Shown in pieces: positions 36,592 through 44,776 of a DNA stretch of 56,300 nt. The notes beneath the pieces are model-generated. The model saw only the letters and a list, made by a program, of their open reading frames with translations, was not told the origin of the DNA and did not search any database. Each line of letters opens with the position of its first letter. Position 1 is the first letter of the stretch. The DNA is from Candidatus Pelagibacter communis (GTDB lineage Bacteria > Pseudomonadota > Alphaproteobacteria > Pelagibacterales > Pelagibacteraceae), in contig CVSM01000030.1 in the NCBI GenBank assembly GCA_001180065.1, positions 1 to 56,300 on the forward strand, in the 5' to 3' direction. A program made the position numbers and the translations under genes.

Positions 36592-37877
36592 TGAAAAAAC
36601 AATATTTTATAAACGCTAATATAATTGACCCTCATAACTCCATGAATGAAAATGGGGGTCTGATTATAAGTGAAGATGGAAAAATTGAAGCTATAGGAAA
36701 AAAAGTAAATATCAATAATTTACCTAGTAGAGAAAAGCCTACTGATTTAAAAGGTAAGTATATTTTTCCTGGATTAGTTGACATGAGGGTTTTTGTTGGT
36801 GAACCAGGTTATGAGTATAAAGAAAATTTTAGAACTCTAAGTAATGCGGCTCTCTCAGGTGGCGTCACTTCCGTCGTAACAATGCCGAATACAGATCCAA
36901 TAATTGATAACGTCTCTATAGTCGATTTTCTAAAAAGAAGAGGAAGAGATAAATCAAAAATAAATATTTTTCCATGTGCATCCTTAACAAAAAATACTGA
37001 GGGTACAAACATGACTGAATTTGGTTTGTTACAAAGTAAAGGAATAATTGCATTTACCGATGGCGTTAAAACAATTCAAAATCCAAGATTGATGTCTAGA
37101 ATAATGAATTCAGCTAAAGATTTGGGTAGTTTAATAATGCAACACGCAGAAGATTATGAGTTGGCAAAAAATGGCATGATTAACTCTGGAATAATTGCGT
37201 CAAAATTAGGTCTATCTGGTATTCCTGAAATCGCTGAACGTATTCTGATTGAGAGAGATTTAACATTACTGGAAAAAGTTAAATGTAGATATCATATCTC
37301 TCAATTATCATCACAAAAGTCTATTGAAGTAGTTAAATCAAGAAAGGAAATAGTAAAATTTACATGTGGTGTTTCAGTCAATAATTTATCTTTAAATGAA
37401 AACGACATAGGAGATTTCAAAACATTTTTGAAATTATCACCACCATTGAGAAGAGAAGAAGATAGACTAGCTTTAGTACAAGGTTTAAAGGACGATTTAA
37501 TTGACGTAATAGTTTCAGATCACAAACCTGAAGATGAAGAGTCAAAAAGATTAACATTTGCTCAAGCAGCAACAGGTGCGTCAGGGATAGAAACTTTGCT
37601 GTCTCTAAGTTTAGAATTATATCATAATGGATCGCTCAAATTAGAAACAATAATTAAAGCGTTAACATCAAACCCTGCTAAAATATTAAAAATAAATAAA
37701 GGGAATCTATCTATTGGTAATGATGCCGATCTATGTATAGTAGATATAGATAAACCTTGGATTGTAAAAAAAGATAAGCTTATCTCAAAATCAAAAAATA
37801 CATCTATAGAAGATAAAAAACTTCAAGGCAAAGTCACAAATACATTTGTAAACGGTAAAGAATTATTTAAGCTATAG
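36591..37877 (+). CDS. pyrC: Dihydroorotase-like protein, probably non-catalytic partner of PyrB
   Basis: A 428-residue amidohydrolase of the dihydroorotase family. GVTSVVTMPNTDP and VIVSDHKPEDEESK are recognisable. The metal-binding HxH that should follow strand one is replaced: residues 64-68 read DMRVF, where active enzymes have DxHxH. This resembles the inactive dihydroorotase homologues that in some proteobacteria act as structural partners of PyrB. I therefore infer a scaffold role, with the true dihydroorotase elsewhere in the genome. The ATG at 36591 overlaps the pyrB stop; a TTG 9 nt upstream is less likely. Confidence 0.88.
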   Translation: MKKQYFINANIIDPHNSMNENGGLIISEDGKIEAIGKKVNINNLPSREKPTDLKGKYIFPGLVDMRVFVGEPGYEYKENFRTLSNAALSGGVTSVVTMPNTDPIIDNVSIVDFLKRRGRDKSKINIFPCASLTKNTEGTNMTEFGLLQSKGIIAFTDGVKTIQNPRLMSRIMNSAKDLGSLIMQHAEDYELAKNGMINSGIIASKLGLSGIPEIAERILIERDLTLLEKVKCRYHISQLSSQKSIEVVKSRKEIVKFTCGVSVNNLSLNENDIGDFKTFLKLSPPLRREEDRLALVQGLKDDLIDVIVSDHKPEDEESKRLTFAQAATGASGIETLLSLSLELYHNGSLKLETIIKALTSNPAKILKINKGNLSIGNDADLCIVDIDKPWIVKKDKLISKSKNTSIEDKKLQGKVTNTFVNGKELFKL

Positions 37878-37878
37878 T

Positions 37879-38457
37879 ATGGATATTTTAATCATAGGTA
37901 TAATTTCATATTTGATGGGTTCAATTCCATTTGGATTGATACTAACAAAAATTTTTTTGAAAAAAGATTTAAGGAATATTGGGTCTGGAAATATTGGAGC
38001 TACAAATGTACTTAGAACTGGTAATAAGACGGTTGGTTACATCACGCTATCTCTTGATATTTTAAAAGCTGTTATCCCTGTAATATTTGTTAAAATTTAT
38101 TATACAGATTTTTTATATGTAGCATCACTATGTATATTTATAGGTCATGTATTTCCTGTATGGCTCAAATTTAAAGGAGGAAAAGGTGTTGCTACATACG
38201 TTGGTATTCTATTTGCTATAAATATTTATTTTGGAATTATTTTTGCTTTATCTTGGTTTGTAATTTTTGCTATAACAAAATTTTCATCTTTATCTTCATT
38301 AATTGCTTCTATATCTGTTCCTATTTATTTACTGGTCACAGATCAATTTAAAGATGTATATTTTTTTATAATCATGTTTGTATTAATATTTTTTACCCAT
38401 CGAGAAAATATTAAAAGATTGAAAAATAAAGAAGAAACTAAGACAAAAATTTATTAG
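37879..38457 (+). CDS. plsY: Acyl-phosphate:glycerol-3-phosphate acyltransferase PlsY
   Basis: Inner-membrane enzyme that transfers the acyl group from PlsX-made acyl-phosphate to glycerol 3-phosphate. The 192 residues have several membrane helices and the three conserved loops: YLMGSIPFGLIL, NIGSGNIGATNVLRTGNK, and VWLKFKGGKGVATYVG. Length is normal. It sits one base after pyrC. PlsX is encoded at the left edge of this window, so both halves of the pathway are here but in separate units. Confidence 0.97.
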   Translation: MDILIIGIISYLMGSIPFGLILTKIFLKKDLRNIGSGNIGATNVLRTGNKTVGYITLSLDILKAVIPVIFVKIYYTDFLYVASLCIFIGHVFPVWLKFKGGKGVATYVGILFAINIYFGIIFALSWFVIFAITKFSSLSSLIASISVPIYLLVTDQFKDVYFFIIMFVLIFFTHRENIKRLKNKEETKTKIY

Positions 38458-38458
38458 T

Positions 38459-38484
38459 TTGACTATCTAACTCTTTTAGGTAGT
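38459..38484 (+). promoter_or_regulatory. Stem-loop and TTGACT element between plsY and topA
   Basis: ACTATCTAA (38462-38470) pairs with TTAGGTAGT (38476-38484), with one G-U pair and a 5-nt loop, 9 nt before the topA ATG. TTGACT at 38459-38464 overlaps the left arm and is a good -35, but the matching -10 (TAGTTT region) is poor. It could be a promoter, a regulatory hairpin or a weak attenuator. Confidence 0.28.
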
Positions 38485-38493
38485 TTGTCATTT

Positions 38494-41070
38494 ATGAACT
38501 TGGTCATTGTAGAAAGTCCAGCTAAAGCCAAAACTATTAATAAATATTTAGGTAACAATTATAAAGTATTAGCTAGTTATGGACATATTAGAGATTTACC
38601 TTCTAAAAATGGTTCTGTTGATCCAGATCAAGATTTTAAAATGGAATGGGAGATTGATAGTTTTTCTAAAAAATACCTTAAAGAAATTACGGATGCAGCT
38701 AAAGATTCTTCAAAAATAATATTGGCTACCGATCCTGATCGTGAAGGTGAAGCAATAGCTTGGCACGTAAAAGAGTACCTAAATGAAAAAAAACTTCTTA
38801 AAGATAAAGAAATTGAAAGAGTTGTGTTTAACGAAATTACAAAAAAAGCAGTGATTCATGGCATTGAAAATCCAAGACAAATTGAACCACTGTTAGTTGA
38901 TGCTTACATGGCTCGAAGAGCTTTAGATTATTTGGTTGGCTTTAATATTTCACCAATATTATGGACTAAACTTCCAGGCTCTAAATCCGCAGGTAGAGTT
39001 CAATCAGTAGCTTTAAAATTAATAACTGAAAGAGAACATGAAATTGAATCTTTTAAACCAGAAGAATTTTGGACTTTAAGTATCAAATTTAAAGATGAAA
39101 AAAATCAGAATATCCTAGCAAGTATTAGTCAACTAGATAACAACAAAGTTGAAAAATTCTCTTTTAGAAATAAAGATGATATTAATAAGGCTATATCAAG
39201 TATCAATCAAAAAAAATTTAATATTACTGATATATCTAGTAAAGTGGTAAACCGTAATCCATCAGGACCATTTACTACATCAACTCTTCAACAAACAGCT
39301 TCAAGTCGATTAGGTTTTGGTGCATCAAGAACTATGCAAATTGCACAAAAACTTTACCAGGGAGTCGAAATTGAAGGAGAAACTATAGGGTTGATAACAT
39401 ATATGAGAACAGATGGTACTAATTTATCAAAAGATGCTGTTGTTGCTTTTAGAGATTATATCAAAAAAGAAATCGGTAATGAATATTTACCTGAAAATGC
39501 TTTAAATTACTCTGGCAAAAAGGCAAAAAATGCACAAGAGGCACACGAAGCAATAAGACCCACGGATATTATCAGGACTCCCCAAAGTGTAAAAAAGTAT
39601 CTAAGCACAGATCAAAATAAACTTTATGATTTAATATGGAGTAGAGCTTTATCTTCTCAAATGCAATCAGCTAAATTTGATAGAAATACTATAACGATTA
39701 CATCAAGTAATAATGATACAGTATGCAAAGCAAGTGGATCAGTTCTTAAATTTGATGGATTTTTAAAGATATATAGTAATCAAGGTAAGGATGATGATGA
39801 AAACATTCTACCCTCTGTATCTAAAGGACTTGTAAATATTGAGTCCTTAATAGATGAACAGCATTTTACACAACCTCCTCCAAGATATTCTGAGGCTAGC
39901 TTAGTAAAAAAACTAGAGGAGTTGGGAATAGGAAGACCATCTACTTATGCAAGTATAATTTCTACAATAGCAAATAGAGGTTACACAGAGATATTGAATA
40001 AAAGATTTTTTCCTACTGATAGAGGAAAGCTTATTTCAGCTTTTCTTGAAAAATTGTTCTCAAAATACGTGGATTATAACTTTACTGCTGGTTTAGAGGA
40101 TCAATTAGACGAGATTACAACTGGTAAAGAAAACTGGATAAAAGTTTTGGAGCTATTCTGGAAAGATTTCAATAGCAATGTAACTGAAGTAAAGGAAAAA
40201 AGAACAAGAGAGGTTTTAGATCTTTTAAATGATAGTTTAGGAGATTTGGTTTTCGATAAGGATGATAAAGGAAATATTGTAAGAAAGTGTCAATTATGTA
40301 ATTCAGGGACACTAAGCTTAAAGAATAGCTTTAGAGGTGGTGCGTTTATTGGTTGTTCAAATTACCCTGAATGTAAATTTACTAGACCTCTGTCTAAAGC
40401 TAAGGCAGCTGCACAAGCACAGTTAGCAGAACCAAAATTTATTGGAAAACATGAGAATGGCAATGATATATATCTTAAAAACGGAAGATTCGGTCCATAT
40501 TTGCAATATGAAAAAATCCCTGAGGAAATAGAAGTTGAAAAAACAACAAAGAAAAAAAGGAAAACAAAAAAACCTAAATCAGATGTAAATGAACTTTTAA
40601 AAAATGTCTCTATTCCAAAGGGTTTGGAATTAGATAATATTGATTTAGAAAAAGCACAATTTTTATGCTCACTACCTAAATCTTTAGGAATAAATCCTGA
40701 TAATCAAAAAGAAATTACTTTAAATACTGGAAGATTTGGTCCTTACCTGAAGTGTGAAAATAAATCAGCTCGAATAGAAAATATTGAGGAAATCTTCTCT
40801 ATTGGTTTGAATAGAGCCGTGACGTTGATTGCTGAAGCAAAACCAGGAAGAATTTCTTCCTCCATGATCAAAGATTTAGGTGAACACCCTGATGATAAAA
40901 AACCGGTAAAAATTATGAAGGGTCAATACGGACCTTATATCAAATATAAATCTCTAAATGCAACTATTCCTGAGGAAAAAGATCCTACAGAACTAACCAT
41001 GGAAGAAGCGTTAATATTAATTGAGAAAAGGAAAGAATACGATAAAAATAAAAAAAGGAAAAAAAAATGA
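38494..41070 (+). CDS. topA: DNA topoisomerase I
   Basis: Relaxes negative supercoils. The 858-residue protein begins NLVIVESPAKAKTINKYLG (Toprim). It has ILATDPDREGEAIAWHVKEY and the catalytic tyrosine in GLITYMRTDGTNLSKDA. One four-cysteine zinc finger (CQLCNSGTLSLK ... GCSNYPECKF) is followed by three C-terminal repeats (RFGPYLQYE, RFGPYLKCE, QYGPYIKYK). I use the ATG at 38494; a TTG 9 nt upstream is less likely. A dprA gene, often placed between plsY and topA in related bacteria, is absent. Confidence 0.97.
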   Translation: MNLVIVESPAKAKTINKYLGNNYKVLASYGHIRDLPSKNGSVDPDQDFKMEWEIDSFSKKYLKEITDAAKDSSKIILATDPDREGEAIAWHVKEYLNEKKLLKDKEIERVVFNEITKKAVIHGIENPRQIEPLLVDAYMARRALDYLVGFNISPILWTKLPGSKSAGRVQSVALKLITEREHEIESFKPEEFWTLSIKFKDEKNQNILASISQLDNNKVEKFSFRNKDDINKAISSINQKKFNITDISSKVVNRNPSGPFTTSTLQQTASSRLGFGASRTMQIAQKLYQGVEIEGETIGLITYMRTDGTNLSKDAVVAFRDYIKKEIGNEYLPENALNYSGKKAKNAQEAHEAIRPTDIIRTPQSVKKYLSTDQNKLYDLIWSRALSSQMQSAKFDRNTITITSSNNDTVCKASGSVLKFDGFLKIYSNQGKDDDENILPSVSKGLVNIESLIDEQHFTQPPPRYSEASLVKKLEELGIGRPSTYASIISTIANRGYTEILNKRFFPTDRGKLISAFLEKLFSKYVDYNFTAGLEDQLDEITTGKENWIKVLELFWKDFNSNVTEVKEKRTREVLDLLNDSLGDLVFDKDDKGNIVRKCQLCNSGTLSLKNSFRGGAFIGCSNYPECKFTRPLSKAKAAAQAQLAEPKFIGKHENGNDIYLKNGRFGPYLQYEKIPEEIEVEKTTKKKRKTKKPKSDVNELLKNVSIPKGLELDNIDLEKAQFLCSLPKSLGINPDNQKEITLNTGRFGPYLKCENKSARIENIEEIFSIGLNRAVTLIAEAKPGRISSSMIKDLGEHPDDKKPVKIMKGQYGPYIKYKSLNATIPEEKDPTELTMEEALILIEKRKEYDKNKKRKKK

Positions 41071-41351
41071 AAAGAGTATTTATTTATACGATAATATTAT
41101 TTTTTACTTTTACTTTGAAAGTTTTATCAGATAACAAACCATGTAATGATTTCAAGAAATATTCTATAGATTATATGAAATGTAAAACAAACCAATTAAA
41201 GATTAAAACACTTGAAACTGGAAAAAAAATAAAGGATAAAACAGTAAATACTAGTAAAAATATAATAAAAGATACTAAGGAATATCAAAGTAAAGAGTGG
41301 TCTGAAGAAAAAGAAAAAATTAATAAAATAAAAGAGAAAGTTTTTGATTAA
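41067..41351 (+). CDS. Small secreted or membrane-attached protein of unknown function
   Basis: I do not recognise this 94-residue protein. It has a signal-like hydrophobic segment (about 4-20, VFIYTIILFFTFTLKVL), two cysteines at about 26 and 38 (KPCNDF and DYMKCKTN) that could form a disulfide, and then a lysine-rich, probably helical tail to the end. It overlaps the topA stop by ATGA, and its own stop shares a base with the next start (TAATG). These couplings argue that it is a real gene. Confidence 0.75.
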   Translation: MKRVFIYTIILFFTFTLKVLSDNKPCNDFKKYSIDYMKCKTNQLKIKTLETGKKIKDKTVNTSKNIIKDTKEYQSKEWSEEKEKINKIKEKVFD

Positions 41352-41812
41352 TGTCCTTTAAAGAAAATATAGAAAAAAATAACATAATTTTACCAAAAGC
41401 TGCTGATCCTGTTGGTTCTTATGTAGCGTCAAAAATTTCAGGTAAATTGATATTTATATCAGGACAAATTTCAATTGATGAAAAAGGTGTTTTAATAAAA
41501 GGAAAACTTGGGAAAGACCTAGATGTAGAGGCTGGTTATAATGCTGCAAAAAGATGTGCTTTAAGTATAGTTGCTCAAGTAAAAAAAATATGTAACGATG
41601 ATTTGGAAAAAGTTAAATCTTGTATAAAATTAACTGGATATGTTAATTCAACAAACGATTTTACTGATCAACCAAAAGTTATAAATGGTGCTTCTGATTT
41701 AATTGTGTCTATTTTTGCTGACTCAGGAATGCATACAAGAGCAGCTGTAAGTGTTAATAGTCTTCCATTAGGTGTTGCTGTAGAAGTTGATGCTGTATTT
41801 GAGCTAAATTAA
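41351..41812 (+). CDS. RidA/YjgF/YER057c/UK114 family protein
   Basis: A 153-residue member of the Rid superfamily, whose best-known members hydrolyse reactive enamines/imines formed by PLP enzymes. Seen: LIFISGQISIDEKG and the C-terminal HTRAAVSVNSLPLGVAVEV, whose arginine aligns with the catalytic residue of RidA. It is longer than the roughly 130-residue RidA group and resembles an alphaproteobacterial subgroup with an N-terminal extension. The exact function is not established. It ends 3 nt before the convergent ugd stop. Confidence 0.88.
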   Translation: MSFKENIEKNNIILPKAADPVGSYVASKISGKLIFISGQISIDEKGVLIKGKLGKDLDVEAGYNAAKRCALSIVAQVKKICNDDLEKVKSCIKLTGYVNSTNDFTDQPKVINGASDLIVSIFADSGMHTRAAVSVNSLPLGVAVEVDAVFELN

Positions 41813-41815
41813 AAT

Positions 41816-43114
41816 TTATCTTCCAATACAATAATATTTAAAACCTTGATTTATAATTTTTGATGGCGAGTATATATTTCTCATATCATAAATAATAAAT
41901 TTTTTACCTTTTACTAAATTTCTAAAATTAATTGACTTAAAATCATTCCATTCTGTATGAATTATTACAAGATCTGAGCCTTTAACAGAATCTCTGATGT
42001 TATCAATGTAAGAAACATTTTTAGTCTTCGAAAATTCCTTTTTAAATCCAGTTGGGTCATAATATTTTATTTTTGCACCTCTTTTTACTAAAGCTGGTAT
42101 CATTGATAAGCTTGATGAGTCTCTCATATCATCGGTATTAGCTTTAAATGTAACTCCCAAAAAAGTTATTCTCTTATTTCTAATCTTATTTTTCAAAATT
42201 TTAAAAACTCTTCCTAGTAAAAGATTAGATCGATTTTGGTTAGATTTTATTACTGACTTTATTACAGATAAATTAGTTTTAAATTTATCAGCGGTTGAAG
42301 TTATAGCTTTAGTATCTTTTGGAAAACAAGATCCACCATATGCTGGACCAGCTCTTAAAAAACGACCGCCTATTCTTTTATCTAAACCCATTCCAATTGA
42401 AATATCTTCAACATTTATCCCAATTTTTTCACACAAATTCGCCATTTCATTGATAAATGTAATTTTTGTAGCCAAAAATGCGTTTGAGGCATATTTAATC
42501 AACTCTGCAGCTTTTCGCGATGTATTGATATAATGAGCTCCTTTAGAAATTAAAGGTGTATACAAAGCGCTCATAATACGATTAGACTTTTTATCATTAG
42601 AACCTACAACTATTCTGTCAGGATATGTAAAATCTCTAATAGCCTCACCTTCTCTAAGAAATTCTGGATTTGATATTACCGCAAATTTATTCTTATTATT
42701 TTTTTTTAATAAGATTTTTTCAATTTCATCACCTGTTGTAACAGGCACTGTTGACTTAGTGACTATTATTTTAAACTTATTAATAGATAAACTTATCTCC
42801 TTTGCTACTTTATAAATTTGACTTAAATCTGCACTACTACCACCTTTTTTAGTGGGTGTTCCAACACAAATAAAAATAATATCTGAGTCTTTAATAGATT
42901 TTTTTAAGTTATTTGAAAATTTTAATCTTTTATTTTTAAAATTCTTTATTACTAGTTCAGTTAGACCGGGTTCATAGATAGGAATATCACCTTTTGATAG
43001 TGAATCAATTTTTTTTAAATCTTTATCAACACAAATTACATCATTACCCAAGTCTGCAAAACATACACCACTAACTAAACCAACGTAGCCAGTTCCTATC
43101 ATACAAAGTTTCAT
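41816..43114 (-). CDS. ugd: UDP-glucose 6-dehydrogenase
   Basis: Oxidises UDP-glucose twice with NAD+ to UDP-glucuronate. The 432 residues show the Rossmann motif MIGTGYVGLVSGVCFADLG, VTKSTVPVTTG, the catalytic cysteine in YGGSCFPKDTKAI, and FLGVTFKANTDDMRDS. Length is normal. It overlaps galU by 4 nt, and galU makes its substrate, so the pair is a UDP-glucuronate module for surface polysaccharide or glycolipid. No glycosyltransferase is nearby to say which. Confidence 0.96.
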   Translation of the reverse strand: MKLCMIGTGYVGLVSGVCFADLGNDVICVDKDLKKIDSLSKGDIPIYEPGLTELVIKNFKNKRLKFSNNLKKSIKDSDIIFICVGTPTKKGGSSADLSQIYKVAKEISLSINKFKIIVTKSTVPVTTGDEIEKILLKKNNKNKFAVISNPEFLREGEAIRDFTYPDRIVVGSNDKKSNRIMSALYTPLISKGAHYINTSRKAAELIKYASNAFLATKITFINEMANLCEKIGINVEDISIGMGLDKRIGGRFLRAGPAYGGSCFPKDTKAITSTADKFKTNLSVIKSVIKSNQNRSNLLLGRVFKILKNKIRNKRITFLGVTFKANTDDMRDSSSLSMIPALVKRGAKIKYYDPTGFKKEFSKTKNVSYIDNIRDSVKGSDLVIIHTEWNDFKSINFRNLVKGKKFIIYDMRNIYSPSKIINQGFKYYCIGR

Positions 43115-43926
43115 GATTTTGCTATTTCTAATGTTGATTTAATATAACCACTCATACTTCCACAATCTAAATATTTTCCCATGAAATTATGAGCAATAAA
43201 TTTTTCATTATTTTGTATCAATGATTGTATTGCATCAGTAATATGAATCTCACTACCTTTACCTGGTTTTTGATTTAGTAATTTTGAAAAAATCTTTTTT
43301 GGAAGAATATATCTTCCTATTACAGCTTTATTTGATGGTGCTTTAAAGATTGAGGGTTTTTCAATAACATCTTTTATAATGTAATTATTTTTATTTAATT
43401 TTTTTCCCAATTTATAAATACCCCATCTTGAGACCGATTTTTTTGGAACATTTATACTTGCCATTACAGATGATTTATAAAGTTTATGTATATTAATCAT
43501 GGCTAATGAGCAATTTTTCTTAATTATTAAATCATCGGGTAATAACATGAGAAAAAAATTATCAGTGATAAATTTTTTAGTTTTTAATACTGCATCTCCT
43601 GTTCCTAAAGGTTTATTTTGGTAAACAAATTTAATCATCTTTTTATATTTTAAAATTTTTTTATATTCTTTAATAATTCTGGGATCTTTTTTTTTCTTAA
43701 TAATCTTTTTATAAAATTTGTCTTTATAAAAATAATCTTTGATCATTTGTTTTTTTTTTGAAATAATGAAAATTACTTCTTTGATTCCAGCCTCAATACA
43801 CTCATCTAGAATATATTCAATTCCAGGCTTACCATTAATAGGCAAAAGTTCTTTAGCAAAAACACTGGTCAAAGGTAATAATCGTGTGCCTAATCCAGCG
43901 AGTGGAATAATTGCTTGTTTAATCAT
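43111..43926 (-). CDS. galU: UTP-glucose-1-phosphate uridylyltransferase
   Basis: Makes UDP-glucose from UTP and glucose 1-phosphate. The 271 residues begin with IIPLAGLGTRLLPLTSVFAK and continue with KELLPINGKPGIEYILDECI, YQNKPLGTGDAV and FLMLLPDDLI, the GalU pattern with nucleotide-binding glycines and catalytic acids. Slightly shorter than the usual 290-300. Its product feeds Ugd directly downstream. It is divergent from panC. Confidence 0.95.
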   Translation of the reverse strand: MIKQAIIPLAGLGTRLLPLTSVFAKELLPINGKPGIEYILDECIEAGIKEVIFIISKKKQMIKDYFYKDKFYKKIIKKKKDPRIIKEYKKILKYKKMIKFVYQNKPLGTGDAVLKTKKFITDNFFLMLLPDDLIIKKNCSLAMINIHKLYKSSVMASINVPKKSVSRWGIYKLGKKLNKNNYIIKDVIEKPSIFKAPSNKAVIGRYILPKKIFSKLLNQKPGKGSEIHITDAIQSLIQNNEKFIAHNFMGKYLDCGSMSGYIKSTLEIAKS

Positions 43927-43960
43927 TTAAATGTTTTACTTATTAAAATATTTAATACAA

Positions 43961-44773
43961 ATGAAAATTTTATTAACAAATAATGATTTAAATGAGGCAT
44001 TATTAGGTAACTCAAATATAGGTTTTGTGCCTACAATGGGAAGTCTTCACAAGGGTCATATTTCATTAATTAGAAAATCATTAATTCAATGTAATAAAAC
44101 TATTGTAAGTATATTTGTTAATCCTACTCAATTTAACAATAAAAATGATTACGTAAAATATCCTCGAAATTTAAAAAATGATTTAAAAATTTTAAAAAAA
44201 TTAAAGGTTAATTTCATTTTCATACCAATTAAAAACCAAATTTATAATTCAAAAAATTCAATTAAAATTCAACTATTAAAAAAAGATAAAATCCTATGTG
44301 CAAAATATAGAAAAGGCCATTTTGAAGGGGTTATTGACGTGATGACTCGCTTAACGAAAATTGTAAAACCATCAAAAATTTACATGGGGGAAAAAGACTT
44401 TCAACAATTAATCTTAGTAAAGCGATTTATTGAAAAAAATTTTAATTCAAAAATTATATCTTGTAAAACTATAAGAGATAAAAATAAACTAGCTTTATCT
44501 TCAAGAAATTTACTATTAAAAAAAGATAATCTAATTAAAGCAGGAAAAATTGCTCAAAATTTAATTTCTTTTAAAAAAAAATTTTCAAAAAAAAAGATTT
44601 CAAAAAAAGAGATTTTAAAAAAAAAGAAAGAATTAATTAAAAAATTCAATCTTAATATTGAATATTTAGAAATTAGAAATAAAAAAAATTTACAACCTAA
44701 TTACAAGATAAAAAATTCTAAAATATTCATTGCTTATTATTTGAATAAAATAAGGCTAATAGATAATTTTTGA
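43961..44773 (+). CDS. panC: Pantoate-beta-alanine ligase (pantothenate synthetase)
   Basis: ATP-dependent joining of pantoate and beta-alanine to pantothenate (vitamin B5). Seen: GFVPTMGSLHKGHISLI with the HxGH signature, SIFVNPTQFN, and YMGEKDFQQLILVKRF. I choose the ATG at 43961 (270 residues); one at 43931 adds ten residues not expected for the family. The C-terminal third contains a lysine-rich stretch encoded by three degenerate 15-bp repeats with A-runs (44582-44626). panB is not adjacent. It ends 3 nt from the convergent mgtE stop. Confidence 0.94.
   Translation: MKILLTNNDLNEALLGNSNIGFVPTMGSLHKGHISLIRKSLIQCNKTIVSIFVNPTQFNNKNDYVKYPRNLKNDLKILKKLKVNFIFIPIKNQIYNSKNSIKIQLLKKDKILCAKYRKGHFEGVIDVMTRLTKIVKPSKIYMGEKDFQQLILVKRFIEKNFNSKIISCKTIRDKNKLALSSRNLLLKKDNLIKAGKIAQNLISFKKKFSKKKISKKEILKKKKELIKKFNLNIEYLEIRNKKNLQPNYKIKNSKIFIAYYLNKIRLIDNF
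44582..44626 (+). repeat. Three degenerate 15-bp tandem repeats in panC
   Basis: Units start at 44582, 44597 and 44612, each (T/A)TT-T(C/T)A followed by AAA AAA and AAG or GAG, encoding FSKKK, ISKKE and ILKKK. They contain A-runs of 9, 7 and 9 bases, with another 9-A run just before (44573-44581). They keep the reading frame. Confidence 0.7.
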
Positions 44774-44776
44774 TAT

